From Fulvivirga aurantia (GTDB taxonomy: Bacteria; Bacteroidota; Bacteroidia; Cytophagales; Cyclobacteriaceae), in assembly GCF_009711475.1 (NCBI RefSeq), contig NZ_SMMD01000910.1, forward strand, positions 1-15,773: a stretch of 15,773 bases of DNA, given 5' to 3'. The notes beneath the pieces are model-generated. The model was not told the origin of the DNA. It searched no databases and saw only the letters and a program-made list of their open reading frames with translations. Shown here one piece after another: positions 1 to 6,771 of this stretch (position 1 is its first letter; each line of letters opens with the position of its first letter). Both the position numbers and the translations under genes were made by a program.

Positions 1-56
1 GTTTTTAGCAATAAAGTATTCGTGATCTAGGGCTGGTATTGATTCAGGTAGAATAT

Positions 57-97
57 AAAAAAGGCCATCTCAGAAACGTATTTCTTAAGATGACCTT
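57..97 (-). terminator. Rho-independent terminator of the aldolase gene
   Basis: The arms at 61-70 (AAGGCCATCT) and 88-97 (AGATGACCTT) pair over 10 positions. In minus-strand RNA the single departure is a G-U pair, so the helix is complete only in that direction. A 17-nt loop separates the arms, and the minus-strand transcript continues into a U-run (57-62 is all A on the plus strand). It lies 22 bases past the stop of the aldolase gene. The same stem core recurs at 10903-10939. Confidence 0.8.
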
Positions 98-119
98 AGT
101 TAATTATTATTCTTAATAG

Positions 120-1193
120 TTATTTGAGAGTATCTATATTGTTTAGATCTTCAAATGCCATTTTTAGTCGAGCTCTAAACGAATCTTCTGCTTTTCTCAA
201 CCAAACACGAGGGTCGTAAAATTTCTTATTTGGCTTATCATCACCATCAGGGTTGCCAATTTGAGTTTGTAAGTAACCTTCATTATCGATGTAGTATTTT
301 CTTACACCATCCCAGAATGCCCACTGTTGGTCAGTGTCGATATTCATTTTAATAACACCATAAGAAATACCCTCTCTAATTTCTGCAGTGGTTGATCCTG
401 ATCCCCCGTGGAAAACAAAATCAACAGGCATATCACCGGTGCCAAATTTTTCTTTAATATAGTCTTGAGAATTTTTAAGAATTACTGGTGTCAATTTCAC
501 ATTGCCTGGCTTATAAACACCGTGAACGTTACCAAAGGCTGCTGCTACAGTAAACTTATCACTTACTTTATTCAGCTCTTCGTATGCGTAAGCTACCTCT
601 TCAGGTTGTGTGTAAAGTTTTGAGCTATCGATATCTGTATTGTCTACACCATCTTCTTCACCTCCTGTAACGCCTAATTCTATCTCGAGCGTCATATCAA
701 TTTTGCTCATTCTTTCAAGATACCTTTTGCAGATATCAATGTTCTCCTCCAAAGGCTCTTCAGATAAGTCGATCATATGGGAGCTGTAAAGAGGCTTGCC
801 GTGTACTTTATAAAACTCTTCGCCAGCGTCTAGCATACCATCAATCCATGGAAGAAGCTTTTTTGCCGCATGATCTGTATGTAAAATTACTCTGGCTCCA
901 TATAGCTCAGCCATATGGTGTATATGATGAGCACCAGAAACTGCACCAGCCACAGCAGCTTTTTGGTTGTCATTATTTAAACCTTTGCCGGCATAAAATA
1001 CAGCTCCACCGTTAGAAAACTGAATAATTACAGGTGAGTTGAGCTCGCTGGCAGTTTCCATTACGGCATTTACTGAATTAGTACCTACCACGTTTACAGC
1101 TGGCATAGCAAACTGCTTTTCTTTAGCAAATTGGAAGAGTTTCTGAACTTCATCACCAGTGATTACACCTGGTTTAAATTCTGATCCTGACAT
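120..1193 (-). CDS. fbaA: Class II fructose-bisphosphate aldolase
   Basis: This 357-residue cytosolic enzyme reversibly cleaves fructose 1,6-bisphosphate to dihydroxyacetone phosphate and glyceraldehyde 3-phosphate in glycolysis and gluconeogenesis. Its length matches the E. coli FbaA type (class IIA). Visible residues are HTDH (Asp107 catalytic, His108 zinc ligand), EIELG (Glu170/Glu172), GGEEDGVDN (177-185), GNVHG (His224, zinc ligand) and the phosphate-binding FHGGSGS (261-267, His262 zinc ligand). These sit two residues before the E. coli zinc ligands 110, 226 and 264. The frame extends upstream to an ATG at 1250, but the extra 19 residues are lysine- and phenylalanine-rich and unlike family N-termini. 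The ATG at 1193 (MSGSEFKPGV) fits family starts and is preferred. The gene is monocistronic, divergent from accD and followed by its own terminator. Confidence 0.96.
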   Translation of the reverse strand: MSGSEFKPGVITGDEVQKLFQFAKEKQFAMPAVNVVGTNSVNAVMETASELNSPVIIQFSNGGAVFYAGKGLNNDNQKAAVAGAVSGAHHIHHMAELYGARVILHTDHAAKKLLPWIDGMLDAGEEFYKVHGKPLYSSHMIDLSEEPLEENIDICKRYLERMSKIDMTLEIELGVTGGEEDGVDNTDIDSSKLYTQPEEVAYAYEELNKVSDKFTVAAAFGNVHGVYKPGNVKLTPVILKNSQDYIKEKFGTGDMPVDFVFHGGSGSTTAEIREGISYGVIKMNIDTDQQWAFWDGVRKYYIDNEGYLQTQIGNPDGDDKPNKKFYDPRVWLRKAEDSFRARLKMAFEDLNNIDTLK

Positions 1194-1260
1194 ATGTAGA
1201 ATGAGTTTTTTGTGGAAAATTAATTTAAAAAATGGGCCAAAATGGCTCATTTAGACCATG

Positions 1261-1268
1261 TAAAGATA
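1261..1268 (-). promoter_or_regulatory. Possible -7 element for the aldolase gene
   Basis: On the minus strand this reads TATCTTTA, one base off the Bacteroidota -7 consensus TAnnTTTG. It lies 67 bases upstream of the preferred ATG at 1193 and 10 bases before the alternative ATG at 1250. No clear -33 TTG was found at the usual spacing, so this is tentative. Confidence 0.3.
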
Positions 1269-1306
1269 ATGATTCATTTAAGCTGATCACATTCTTTACC
1301 CTAATT

Positions 1307-1337
1307 TTTGAAAGATGCCCCAGACTGTAGATATTTG
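1307..1337 (+). promoter_or_regulatory. Candidate promoter of accD
   Basis: TTTG at 1307-1310 and GATATTTG at 1330-1337 are separated by 19 bases. This resembles the Bacteroidota sigma-A promoter (TTTG or TTG at -33, TAnnTTTG at -7), with one mismatch in the -7 box. Transcription would start near 1342-1344, leaving a leader of about 45 bases before the accD ATG. The call rests on consensus matching only. Confidence 0.4.
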
Positions 1338-1387
1338 CCAAAATAATGGGCACAAATGAATCGTATCCATTCTTAATTTAAGAAAGC

Positions 1388-2227
1388 ATGAGCTGGTTTA
1401 AGAGAAAAGACAAAGGAATACAAACTCCCACTGAAGCAAAGCGTGAAGCACCTGATGGATTATGGTATAAGACCCCGGGTGGCAAGATAATTCACACGCG
1501 TGAATTGAAAAGTAACGCTTATGTAAGCCCTGAAGATGGTTACCATGTACGAATAGGGTCGAAGGAGTACTTTGAAATACTGTTTGATGATAATAAGTTT
1601 ACTGAGCTAGACGCAAATATGGAGTCTGCTGACCCATTGAAATTTACAGATAGCAAGAAGTATCCTGATAGAATAAAAGCCACTCAGAAGAAATCTGACC
1701 TTAAAGATGCTGTAAGATCTGCTTACGGTAAAATGAACGGTATTGAAATTACTGTTGCCTGTATGGACTTTGGCTTTATTGGAGGCTCAATGGGCTCGGT
1801 TGTTGGTGAAAAAATAGCCAGAGCTATCGATCACTCTCTAAAGAACAACATACCTTTCTTGATGATCTCAAAGTCTGGTGGAGCCAGAATGATGGAAGCC
1901 GGCTTGTCGCTTATGCAAATGGCCAAAACTTCTGCAAAACTTGCGCTTTTAAGCGAAGCTAAAATTCCTTATATATCTTTACTCACCGATCCTACAACTG
2001 GTGGTGTTACAGCTTCTTATGCCATGCTTGGCGATTTTAATATTGCCGAACCAGGTGCACTTATTGGTTTTGCAGGGCCTCGTGTGATTAGAGAGACTAT
2101 TGGTAAAGATTTGCCGAAAGGATTTCAGAGCGCAGAGTTTGTGCTTGATCACGGTTTCCTAGACTTTATCGTAGATAGAAGAAACCTCAAATCTAAACTT
2201 ACTACCCTGTTACGCATGCTGGCGTAA
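1388..2227 (+). CDS. accD: Acetyl-CoA carboxylase carboxyltransferase subunit beta, zinc-finger cysteines lost
   Basis: With AccA, this 279-residue protein forms the carboxyltransferase that moves the carboxyl group from carboxybiotin-BCCP to acetyl-CoA, giving malonyl-CoA, the first committed step of fatty-acid synthesis. The crotonase-fold core shows the family signatures [13 protein letters not shown] (130-142), [11 protein letters not shown] (161-171), [18 protein letters not shown] (199-216) and the oxyanion-hole region GFAGPRVI (227-234). The N-terminus (MSWFKRK, then [14 protein letters not shown] at 55-68) is the usual one. The four cysteines of the family's zinc ribbon (positions 27, 30, 46 and 49 in E. 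coli) are absent: the equivalent segments read WYKTPGGK (26-33) and YVSPEDGYH (45-53). Cys125 is the only cysteine in the protein. All core motifs are intact, so the gene is not judged a pseudogene. accA and the biotin carboxylase genes are not in the window. Confidence 0.95.
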   Translation: MSWFKRKDKGIQTPTEAKREAPDGLWYKTPGGKIIHTRELKSNAYVSPEDGYHVRIGSKEYFEILFDDNKFTELDANMESADPLKFTDSKKYPDRIKATQKKSDLKDAVRSAYGKMNGIEITVACMDFGFIGGSMGSVVGEKIARAIDHSLKNNIPFLMISKSGGARMMEAGLSLMQMAKTSAKLALLSEAKIPYISLLTDPTTGGVTASYAMLGDFNIAEPGALIGFAGPRVIRETIGKDLPKGFQSAEFVLDHGFLDFIVDRRNLKSKLTTLLRMLA

Positions 2228-2276
2228 TTTTATTCTGTCTGGTAGAAAGAGCTTTTTATAGGTATTTTGTAACTAT

Positions 2277-2309
2277 TGGTGATGACTTACAGTAAGTAAG
2301 GTATCACCA
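2277..2309. promoter_or_regulatory. Nested inverted repeat upstream of the permease gene
   Basis: An outer 7-bp inverted repeat, TGGTGAT (2277-2283) and ATCACCA (2303-2309), encloses an inner one, ACTTAC (2285-2290) and GTAAGT (2292-2297), around a single A. It lies 13 bases before the permease ATG and 49 bases after the accD stop. No T-run follows, so it is more likely an operator or mRNA leader hairpin than an intrinsic terminator. What binds it is unknown. Confidence 0.45.
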
Positions 2310-2322
2310 TCACGTTACGATC

Positions 2323-4764
2323 ATGCTCATCAACCTGATAAAAATTGCCTTTAGGAATCTACTAAAGAGCAAAATTTTCACACTTATAAACATTTTGGGT
2401 CTTTCTGTAGGTATCGCTAGTTGCCTAATGATACTTATACATGTAGAAGACGAGCTGTCTTATGATAATTTCCACCAGAAAGGAGATCAGATTCATAAGC
2501 TGGTGCTCGAGCGTTTATATCCTGATCATGTAACCAATTATGCTATTACACCTCACTCTTATGCAGATGTATTAGCCCGAGATTTGCCAGAGGTTAATCA
2601 AACTGTGCGTGTGTTTTCCGGTGGGATTAATAACGAGGTGCTGGTAAGATACATCGATGAAAAAGGGGAAGAAAATATTTTTGAAGAAGATGGTTTTATA
2701 GCGGCTGATTCAAATTTCTTTGATGTTTTTAGTTTTAAGCTATTAAAGGGAAATAAAAAAACCGCTTTATCAGGTGCTCAGGATATGGTGATTACTGAGC
2801 GAATGGCTACGAAATATTATGGTGCTCAGGATCCAATTGGTAAAGTACTCAATACCGACTTTGGGGAGTTTACCATTTCGGGTGTGGTTGAAAATGTACC
2901 GAAAAACTCTCACCTGGAGTTTGATTTTATCAGTGCTCTGAAGGGCATTCAATTTATTTTTCAAAACGAGAACTTTGTCGCCTTTTCCACGCATATCTAC
3001 CTGGAGGTACAAAAAGGAGCTGATGTTTCTAGCCTGGAAGACAAATTACCACAACTAGTAGAAACTTACGCTGCACCACAAATAGAAAGTAACTTAAATA
3101 CGACCTATGAAGCTTATGTGGCAGCCGGCAACGGATATAATTATTCTTTAATCCCTCTTAGCGATATTCATCTTTATCCGGTCGTGTACCAGGGAGAGTT
3201 TAAGTCGGGTGGTGATATTAATGACATCTACATTTTTATCTCTATAGCCTTTCTCATTTTACTTATCGCTTGTATCAATTTTATGAACCTGTCTACCGCA
3301 CGGTCTACAGAGAGAGCCAAAGAAGTAGGTATTCGTAAAACGCTTGGCTCTCCAAAATCTCAGTTGATAGGCCAGTTTTTAGTAGAATCAATGGTTTTAA
3401 CACTCATCGCTACGATAGTGGCTGTTGGGGCAGTCGTGTTTTTGCTTCCTTACTTTAATCAATTGGCTGAAAAAAGCCTGGTATTCAATTTCAACTCATG
3501 GTCGATCCTTTTTGTCTTAGGATCAGCTGTTTTAGTAGGTTTACTAGCAGGAAGTTATCCGGCATTTGTTTTGTCAGGTTTTAACCCGGTAAATGTTTTG
3601 AAGGGTAAGGTGCTTACAAACAGAGGCTCGGCCTGGTTGAGAAACGGCCTCGTTGTTTTTCAATTTGCAATATCTATCATTCTCATTACAGGTACACTTA
3701 TCGTACAAAAGCAATTAGATTATATTAAAAACAAAGACCTGGGTTACGACCGTGACCGTGTGTTGGCCATCGAGCGCATTGGTGCGCTAGATGAGCAGCA
3801 GGAGACTTTCATAGAGGAATTAAGGGCTTTACCTGATGTGATTGAAGTAGGTGCTTCCAGTGGTTTACCGGTAAATCAATTTTTTGGGATCCAATTTTTG
3901 CCTCAGGGAGCAACCGAATCAATCACGGCAAATGGAATGTCGGTAGATGATCGCTACGCAGAGGCCATGGGGCTTGAGCTCGTTGAAGGGAGAACTTTTT
4001 CTAAAGATTATGATGACTCTTTGTCAATAGTAATTAATCAGGCAGCCGCTGAATTGCTTGATGTAGATAATCCGGTTGGCTTAAAGGTAAGGCATACCAC
4101 GCCAGGTGATACGCCTGTATATCGTCTCTATGAGATAGTCGGTATTGTAAAGGATTTTCATTACATGACACTCAAAGATCAAATAAGTCCGTTTGTAATG
4201 GTTAGTAACGAAAGTGCCATTGGGTTTAATGGTGTGATTTCAGCAAAGCTAAGTAATGATAATTATGAAGAAGCAATTGCAGCTGTAGCTCAGGTTTGGA
4301 ACAAGTTTGTACCGGAAGAGCCTATCAAATATAAATTTCTAAATGATGAGCTATATGATCAGTATAAGACAGAAGCCAATTCGGGAAGAATCTTCGCAGT
4401 ATTTGCCATATTAGCCATAGTCATCGCATGTGTAGGCTTGTTTGGTTTAGCAGCTTATATGGCAGGTTTACGCACAAAAGAAATTGGCATAAGAAAGGTA
4501 ATGGGATCTTCTGTGTTTAGTGTTGTATTGCTATTGTCTAAAGATTTTACAAAGCTTATTGCCATAGCGCTGATTTTAGCAATACCGCTTTCATGGTATT
4601 TCATGAATGAATGGTTAGCCAATTTTGCCTATAAAACTTCTATAGGCTTCGATACTTACTTGATATCTGGTTTAGTAGCATTAGCCATTGGTTGGCTAAC
4701 AGTAAGTTACCAATCAATAAAGGCTGCTGTAGTAAATCCGGTAAAGTCTTTAAAAGATGAGTAA
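2323..4764 (+). CDS. FtsX/MacB-type ABC transporter permease, duplicated permease domains
   Basis: This 813-residue inner-membrane protein has a tandem MacB/FtsX architecture. A first helix (about 18-40) is followed by a MacB-like periplasmic domain (about 45-295), three helices with an FtsX signature (about 300-415), a further helix (440-460), a second periplasmic domain (about 465-685) and three more helices (690-712, 740-760, 775-797). The coupling motif appears twice, as EVGIRKTLGS (334-343) and EIGIRKVMGS (720-729), as expected for a full pseudo-dimeric permease. Family members use ATP hydrolysis by a partner ATPase to drive periplasmic or envelope work such as export of lipoproteins, peptides or drugs (MacB, LolCE) or mechanotransmission. 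No ATPase gene is adjacent, so the substrate cannot be inferred. The ATG at 2323 gives the normal family start (MLINLIKIAFRNLLKSK). It converges with hemE with no spacer. Confidence 0.9.
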   Translation: MLINLIKIAFRNLLKSKIFTLINILGLSVGIASCLMILIHVEDELSYDNFHQKGDQIHKLVLERLYPDHVTNYAITPHSYADVLARDLPEVNQTVRVFSGGINNEVLVRYIDEKGEENIFEEDGFIAADSNFFDVFSFKLLKGNKKTALSGAQDMVITERMATKYYGAQDPIGKVLNTDFGEFTISGVVENVPKNSHLEFDFISALKGIQFIFQNENFVAFSTHIYLEVQKGADVSSLEDKLPQLVETYAAPQIESNLNTTYEAYVAAGNGYNYSLIPLSDIHLYPVVYQGEFKSGGDINDIYIFISIAFLILLIACINFMNLSTARSTERAKEVGIRKTLGSPKSQLIGQFLVESMVLTLIATIVAVGAVVFLLPYFNQLAEKSLVFNFNSWSILFVLGSAVLVGLLAGSYPAFVLSGFNPVNVLKGKVLTNRGSAWLRNGLVVFQFAISIILITGTLIVQKQLDYIKNKDLGYDRDRVLAIERIGALDEQQETFIEELRALPDVIEVGASSGLPVNQFFGIQFLPQGATESITANGMSVDDRYAEAMGLELVEGRTFSKDYDDSLSIVINQAAAELLDVDNPVGLKVRHTTPGDTPVYRLYEIVGIVKDFHYMTLKDQISPFVMVSNESAIGFNGVISAKLSNDNYEEAIAAVAQVWNKFVPEEPIKYKFLNDELYDQYKTEANSGRIFAVFAILAIVIACVGLFGLAAYMAGLRTKEIGIRKVMGSSVFSVVLLLSKDFTKLIAIALILAIPLSWYFMNEWLANFAYKTSIGFDTYLISGLVALAIGWLTVSYQSIKAAVVNPVKSLKDE

Positions 4765-4773
4765 TTATCTCAT
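4757..4773. other. Stop-to-stop junction with small symmetric hairpin
   Basis: The permease stop TAA occupies 4762-4764 and the hemE stop (TTA on the plus strand) 4765-4767, so the convergent genes abut with no base between. ATGAG (4757-4761) and CTCAT (4769-4773) form a short stem spanning both stops. There is no T-run on either side, so it is not a convincing intrinsic terminator. Confidence 0.5.
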
Positions 4774-5799
4774 TTCTGCACTGTAGCTTTTTACAGTTTC
4801 TATGTAATGCTTTACTCTATTTGGGTCGATATCCGGATATACACCATGGCCAAGATTTGCAATATGCTTATATGGGCCAAATTCTTTAAGCATGGTTTTG
4901 GTAGCCTCTTCTATAGCCTTTTCTGAGCCGTAAAGTGCACAAGGGTCAAGGTTGCCTTGTAGTACTTTGTTTTCTCCCAAAATCTGCCTCGATTCCTTGA
5001 TATCCATGCACCAATCCAAGCCGACAGTTTCGCAGTTTATTGATGAAAATGCTGGTCTGGCAAAATAGGCATCTTTAGCAAAAACCGTTTTTGGCACTTC
5101 TGTGATGGCATCACAAATCTTCTCAATATATTTCAGGCTGAATTCAGCATACTGTTCAGGACCTAGAATACCTGCCCAAGAATCGAAAATCTGTACCACA
5201 TCAGCACCAGCTTCAACTTGACCTTTTAGGTAATTGATAGTGCTATCGGTTATCATATCTAGTAATCGGTGGGCCATTTCCGGCTCTTTGTATAACATGG
5301 CTCGTGCCTTGCTAAAAGTTTTTGATCCACCACCCTCTACCATGTAGGCAAAGATCGTCCAGGGGGCACCAGCGAAACCAATTAAAGGTACACGACCGTC
5401 AAGGGCCTTTTTCGTTTCTTTGATGGCGTCAATAGTATAGTGAATACCTTCGGCATCAGCCACCTTCAGCTTGTCAATATCTTTGTCTGACTTTACAGTT
5501 TCTGGGAAACTAGGGCCTTTTTTCTCAACCATCTCATAAGACAGTCCCATGGCTTCGGGTATCACCAATATATCAGAAAATATAATGGCCGCATCTACTC
5601 CAAGTATATCAACAGGTTGAATTGTAACCTCAGCAGCTCGCTCAGGAGTTTCTACCAATTCTTTAAAGCCACTTAGGCTATTTCTTACAGCTCTGTATTC
5701 TGGTAAAATTCTACCAGCTTGTCTCATCAACCATACCGGTGTGCGCTCTGTTTTTTCACCTTTGATAGTGCGTAGAAGTAGATCGTTTTTTAAACTCAT
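4765..5799 (-). CDS. hemE: Uroporphyrinogen decarboxylase
   Basis: This 344-residue cytosolic enzyme removes four carboxyl groups from uroporphyrinogen III to give coproporphyrinogen III in heme synthesis. The family hallmark [12 protein letters not shown] (19-30) supplies Arg26 and Arg30 for substrate carboxylates. FSDIL (74-78) carries the catalytic Asp76. [19 protein letters not shown] (141-159) includes Tyr152. QIFDSWAG (203-210) and [12 protein letters not shown] (315-326, His318) complete the active site. Length is normal. The ATG at 5799 places [10 protein letters not shown] at the N-terminus as in homologues. No other heme gene is adjacent. A TATCTTTG element sits only four bases before the ATG, which suggests a very short or absent mRNA leader. 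Confidence 0.97.
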   Translation of the reverse strand: MSLKNDLLLRTIKGEKTERTPVWLMRQAGRILPEYRAVRNSLSGFKELVETPERAAEVTIQPVDILGVDAAIIFSDILVIPEAMGLSYEMVEKKGPSFPETVKSDKDIDKLKVADAEGIHYTIDAIKETKKALDGRVPLIGFAGAPWTIFAYMVEGGGSKTFSKARAMLYKEPEMAHRLLDMITDSTINYLKGQVEAGADVVQIFDSWAGILGPEQYAEFSLKYIEKICDAITEVPKTVFAKDAYFARPAFSSINCETVGLDWCMDIKESRQILGENKVLQGNLDPCALYGSEKAIEEATKTMLKEFGPYKHIANLGHGVYPDIDPNRVKHYIETVKSYSAEMR

Positions 5800-5803
5800 G
5801 GCG

Positions 5804-5811
5804 CAAAGATA
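5804..5811 (-). promoter_or_regulatory. -7 promoter element of hemE
   Basis: On the minus strand this reads TATCTTTG, an exact match to the Bacteroidota -7 consensus TAnnTTTG. It ends four bases before the hemE ATG, so transcription would begin at or next to the start codon. The only TTG found upstream is 25 bases away, longer than the usual spacing, so the -33 element is unclear. Confidence 0.5.
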
Positions 5812-5835
5812 GGCTCCAGTTACAGTTTTTTTGAG

Positions 5836-5866
5836 TCAATCAAGTTTTTTTATCAACTTGAATTGA
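5836..5866. promoter_or_regulatory. Inverted repeat between hemE and the propeller lipoprotein gene
   Basis: TCAATCAAGTT (5836-5846) and AACTTGAATTGA (5855-5866) are inverted copies differing by one inserted base, around an eight-base T-rich spacer. The element lies in the short divergent intergenic region, 20 bases before the ATG at 5887. It could be an operator or a leader hairpin. Confidence 0.4.
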
Positions 5867-5886
5867 TCTATTTTGTTACTCTTACA

Positions 5887-6771
5887 ATGAAAGAACTTCT
5901 GACCATACTTGCGATCATCTTTATAGGCTCTTTGTCAACTAATTGTGAGAGTTTTATTTCTCAAAGTACCGATAGTGTATACATGGATTATGACCACGCC
6001 AAACTCGGGTACAAACTCTATAAACCCACTAAAAAGCATTTTTTAAATTATGATTTGGAAGAAATCTCAGGTTTATCATATTACAAAGATGGACTGCTGG
6101 CTGCAGTGGAAGACGAGGGTGGTGATTTATTTATTCTTGATGCTGCAACAGGTGAAATCAAAAGAGAAATTGATTTTGGCAATTCGGGAGACTATGAAGG
6201 TGTAGAAATTATTGATAATCATGCCTATATACTCGAAAGTGACGGTGATATATATGATTTTGAAATTACTGATGATGACAAAGTAGATGCAGTTAAGACG
6301 GAAACGATTCTGGAAAGAAAAAATGATGCTGAGGGACTGGGTTTCATCAAAGGAAATTTGGCTATTGCGCTAAAAGGAGATGAAGATACAGATGATAATA
6401 AAACAGATGGCAAGGCTATTTATGCTTATAATATCAGTAAAAAGGAGTTGGTAGAAAATGAGTTGTTTGATATCGAAGAAGACGATTTAAATGACTTTGT
6501 AAGTAAAAGAAAATACTTTAATAAGGTAAATGATTTTGATCCTTCGGCAATTGCCGTACACCCCATTACTGGCGATGTTTATGTGCTCTCGGCAGATAGA
6601 GTATTGGTAGTTTTAACGCCCGGTTTTGAGTTAAAAGAGGTTATCAGGTTAAGTTCTGTAACTTACAATCAGGCTGAAGGATTGTGTTTTTCTCCCAATG
6701 GAACGATGTATATCTCCAGTGAAGGGGATGGAGGAAAAGGAAAATTGATGACAATTAATTATGCGAACTAA
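5887..6771 (+). CDS. SdiA-regulated family beta-propeller protein, probable lipoprotein
   Basis: The 294-residue product begins MKELLTILAIIFIGSLSTNC, a short charged end and hydrophobic stretch ending in Cys20, so it is probably an exported lipoprotein, although the STNC lipobox is weak. The rest resembles the SdiA-regulated (YjiK-type) beta-propeller family: EEISGLSYY (58-66), LAAVEDEGGDLFILD (71-85), FGNSGDYEGVEII (97-109), NDAEGLGF (146-153), DPSAIAVHP (218-226) and NQAEGLCFSPNG (261-272) are successive blade segments. The acidic DEDTDDNKTDG (165-175) looks like a possible calcium-binding loop. No member has a secure function that I know of. The frame can begin at a TTG at 5863, but the ATG at 5887 gives the proper signal sequence. 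The stop overlaps the next gene by 11 bp, which suggests translational coupling to the phosphatase-barrel protein. Confidence 0.78.
   Translation: MKELLTILAIIFIGSLSTNCESFISQSTDSVYMDYDHAKLGYKLYKPTKKHFLNYDLEEISGLSYYKDGLLAAVEDEGGDLFILDAATGEIKREIDFGNSGDYEGVEIIDNHAYILESDGDIYDFEITDDDKVDAVKTETILERKNDAEGLGFIKGNLAIALKGDEDTDDNKTDGKAIYAYNISKKELVENELFDIEEDDLNDFVSKRKYFNKVNDFDPSAIAVHPITGDVYVLSADRVLVVLTPGFELKEVIRLSSVTYNQAEGLCFSPNGTMYISSEGDGGKGKLMTINYAN

Noticed and set aside
1..56. Possible gene end at the left edge
   Set aside because: No supported reading frame or motif is visible; only the terminator at 57-97 and unassigned sequence are seen.
1194..1250. A 19-residue N-terminal extension of the aldolase from the ATG at 1250
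   Set aside because: The extension is unlike family N-termini, while the ATG at 1193 matches them. A -7-like box before 1250 leaves some doubt.
1388..2227. accD as a pseudogene because the zinc-finger cysteines are missing
   Set aside because: The frame is open over the normal length and every catalytic-core motif is intact; the loss looks like family divergence.
2323..4764. Permease as a broken transporter because no ATPase is adjacent
   Set aside because: Both permease halves and both coupling motifs are intact; partner ATPases of this family are often encoded elsewhere.
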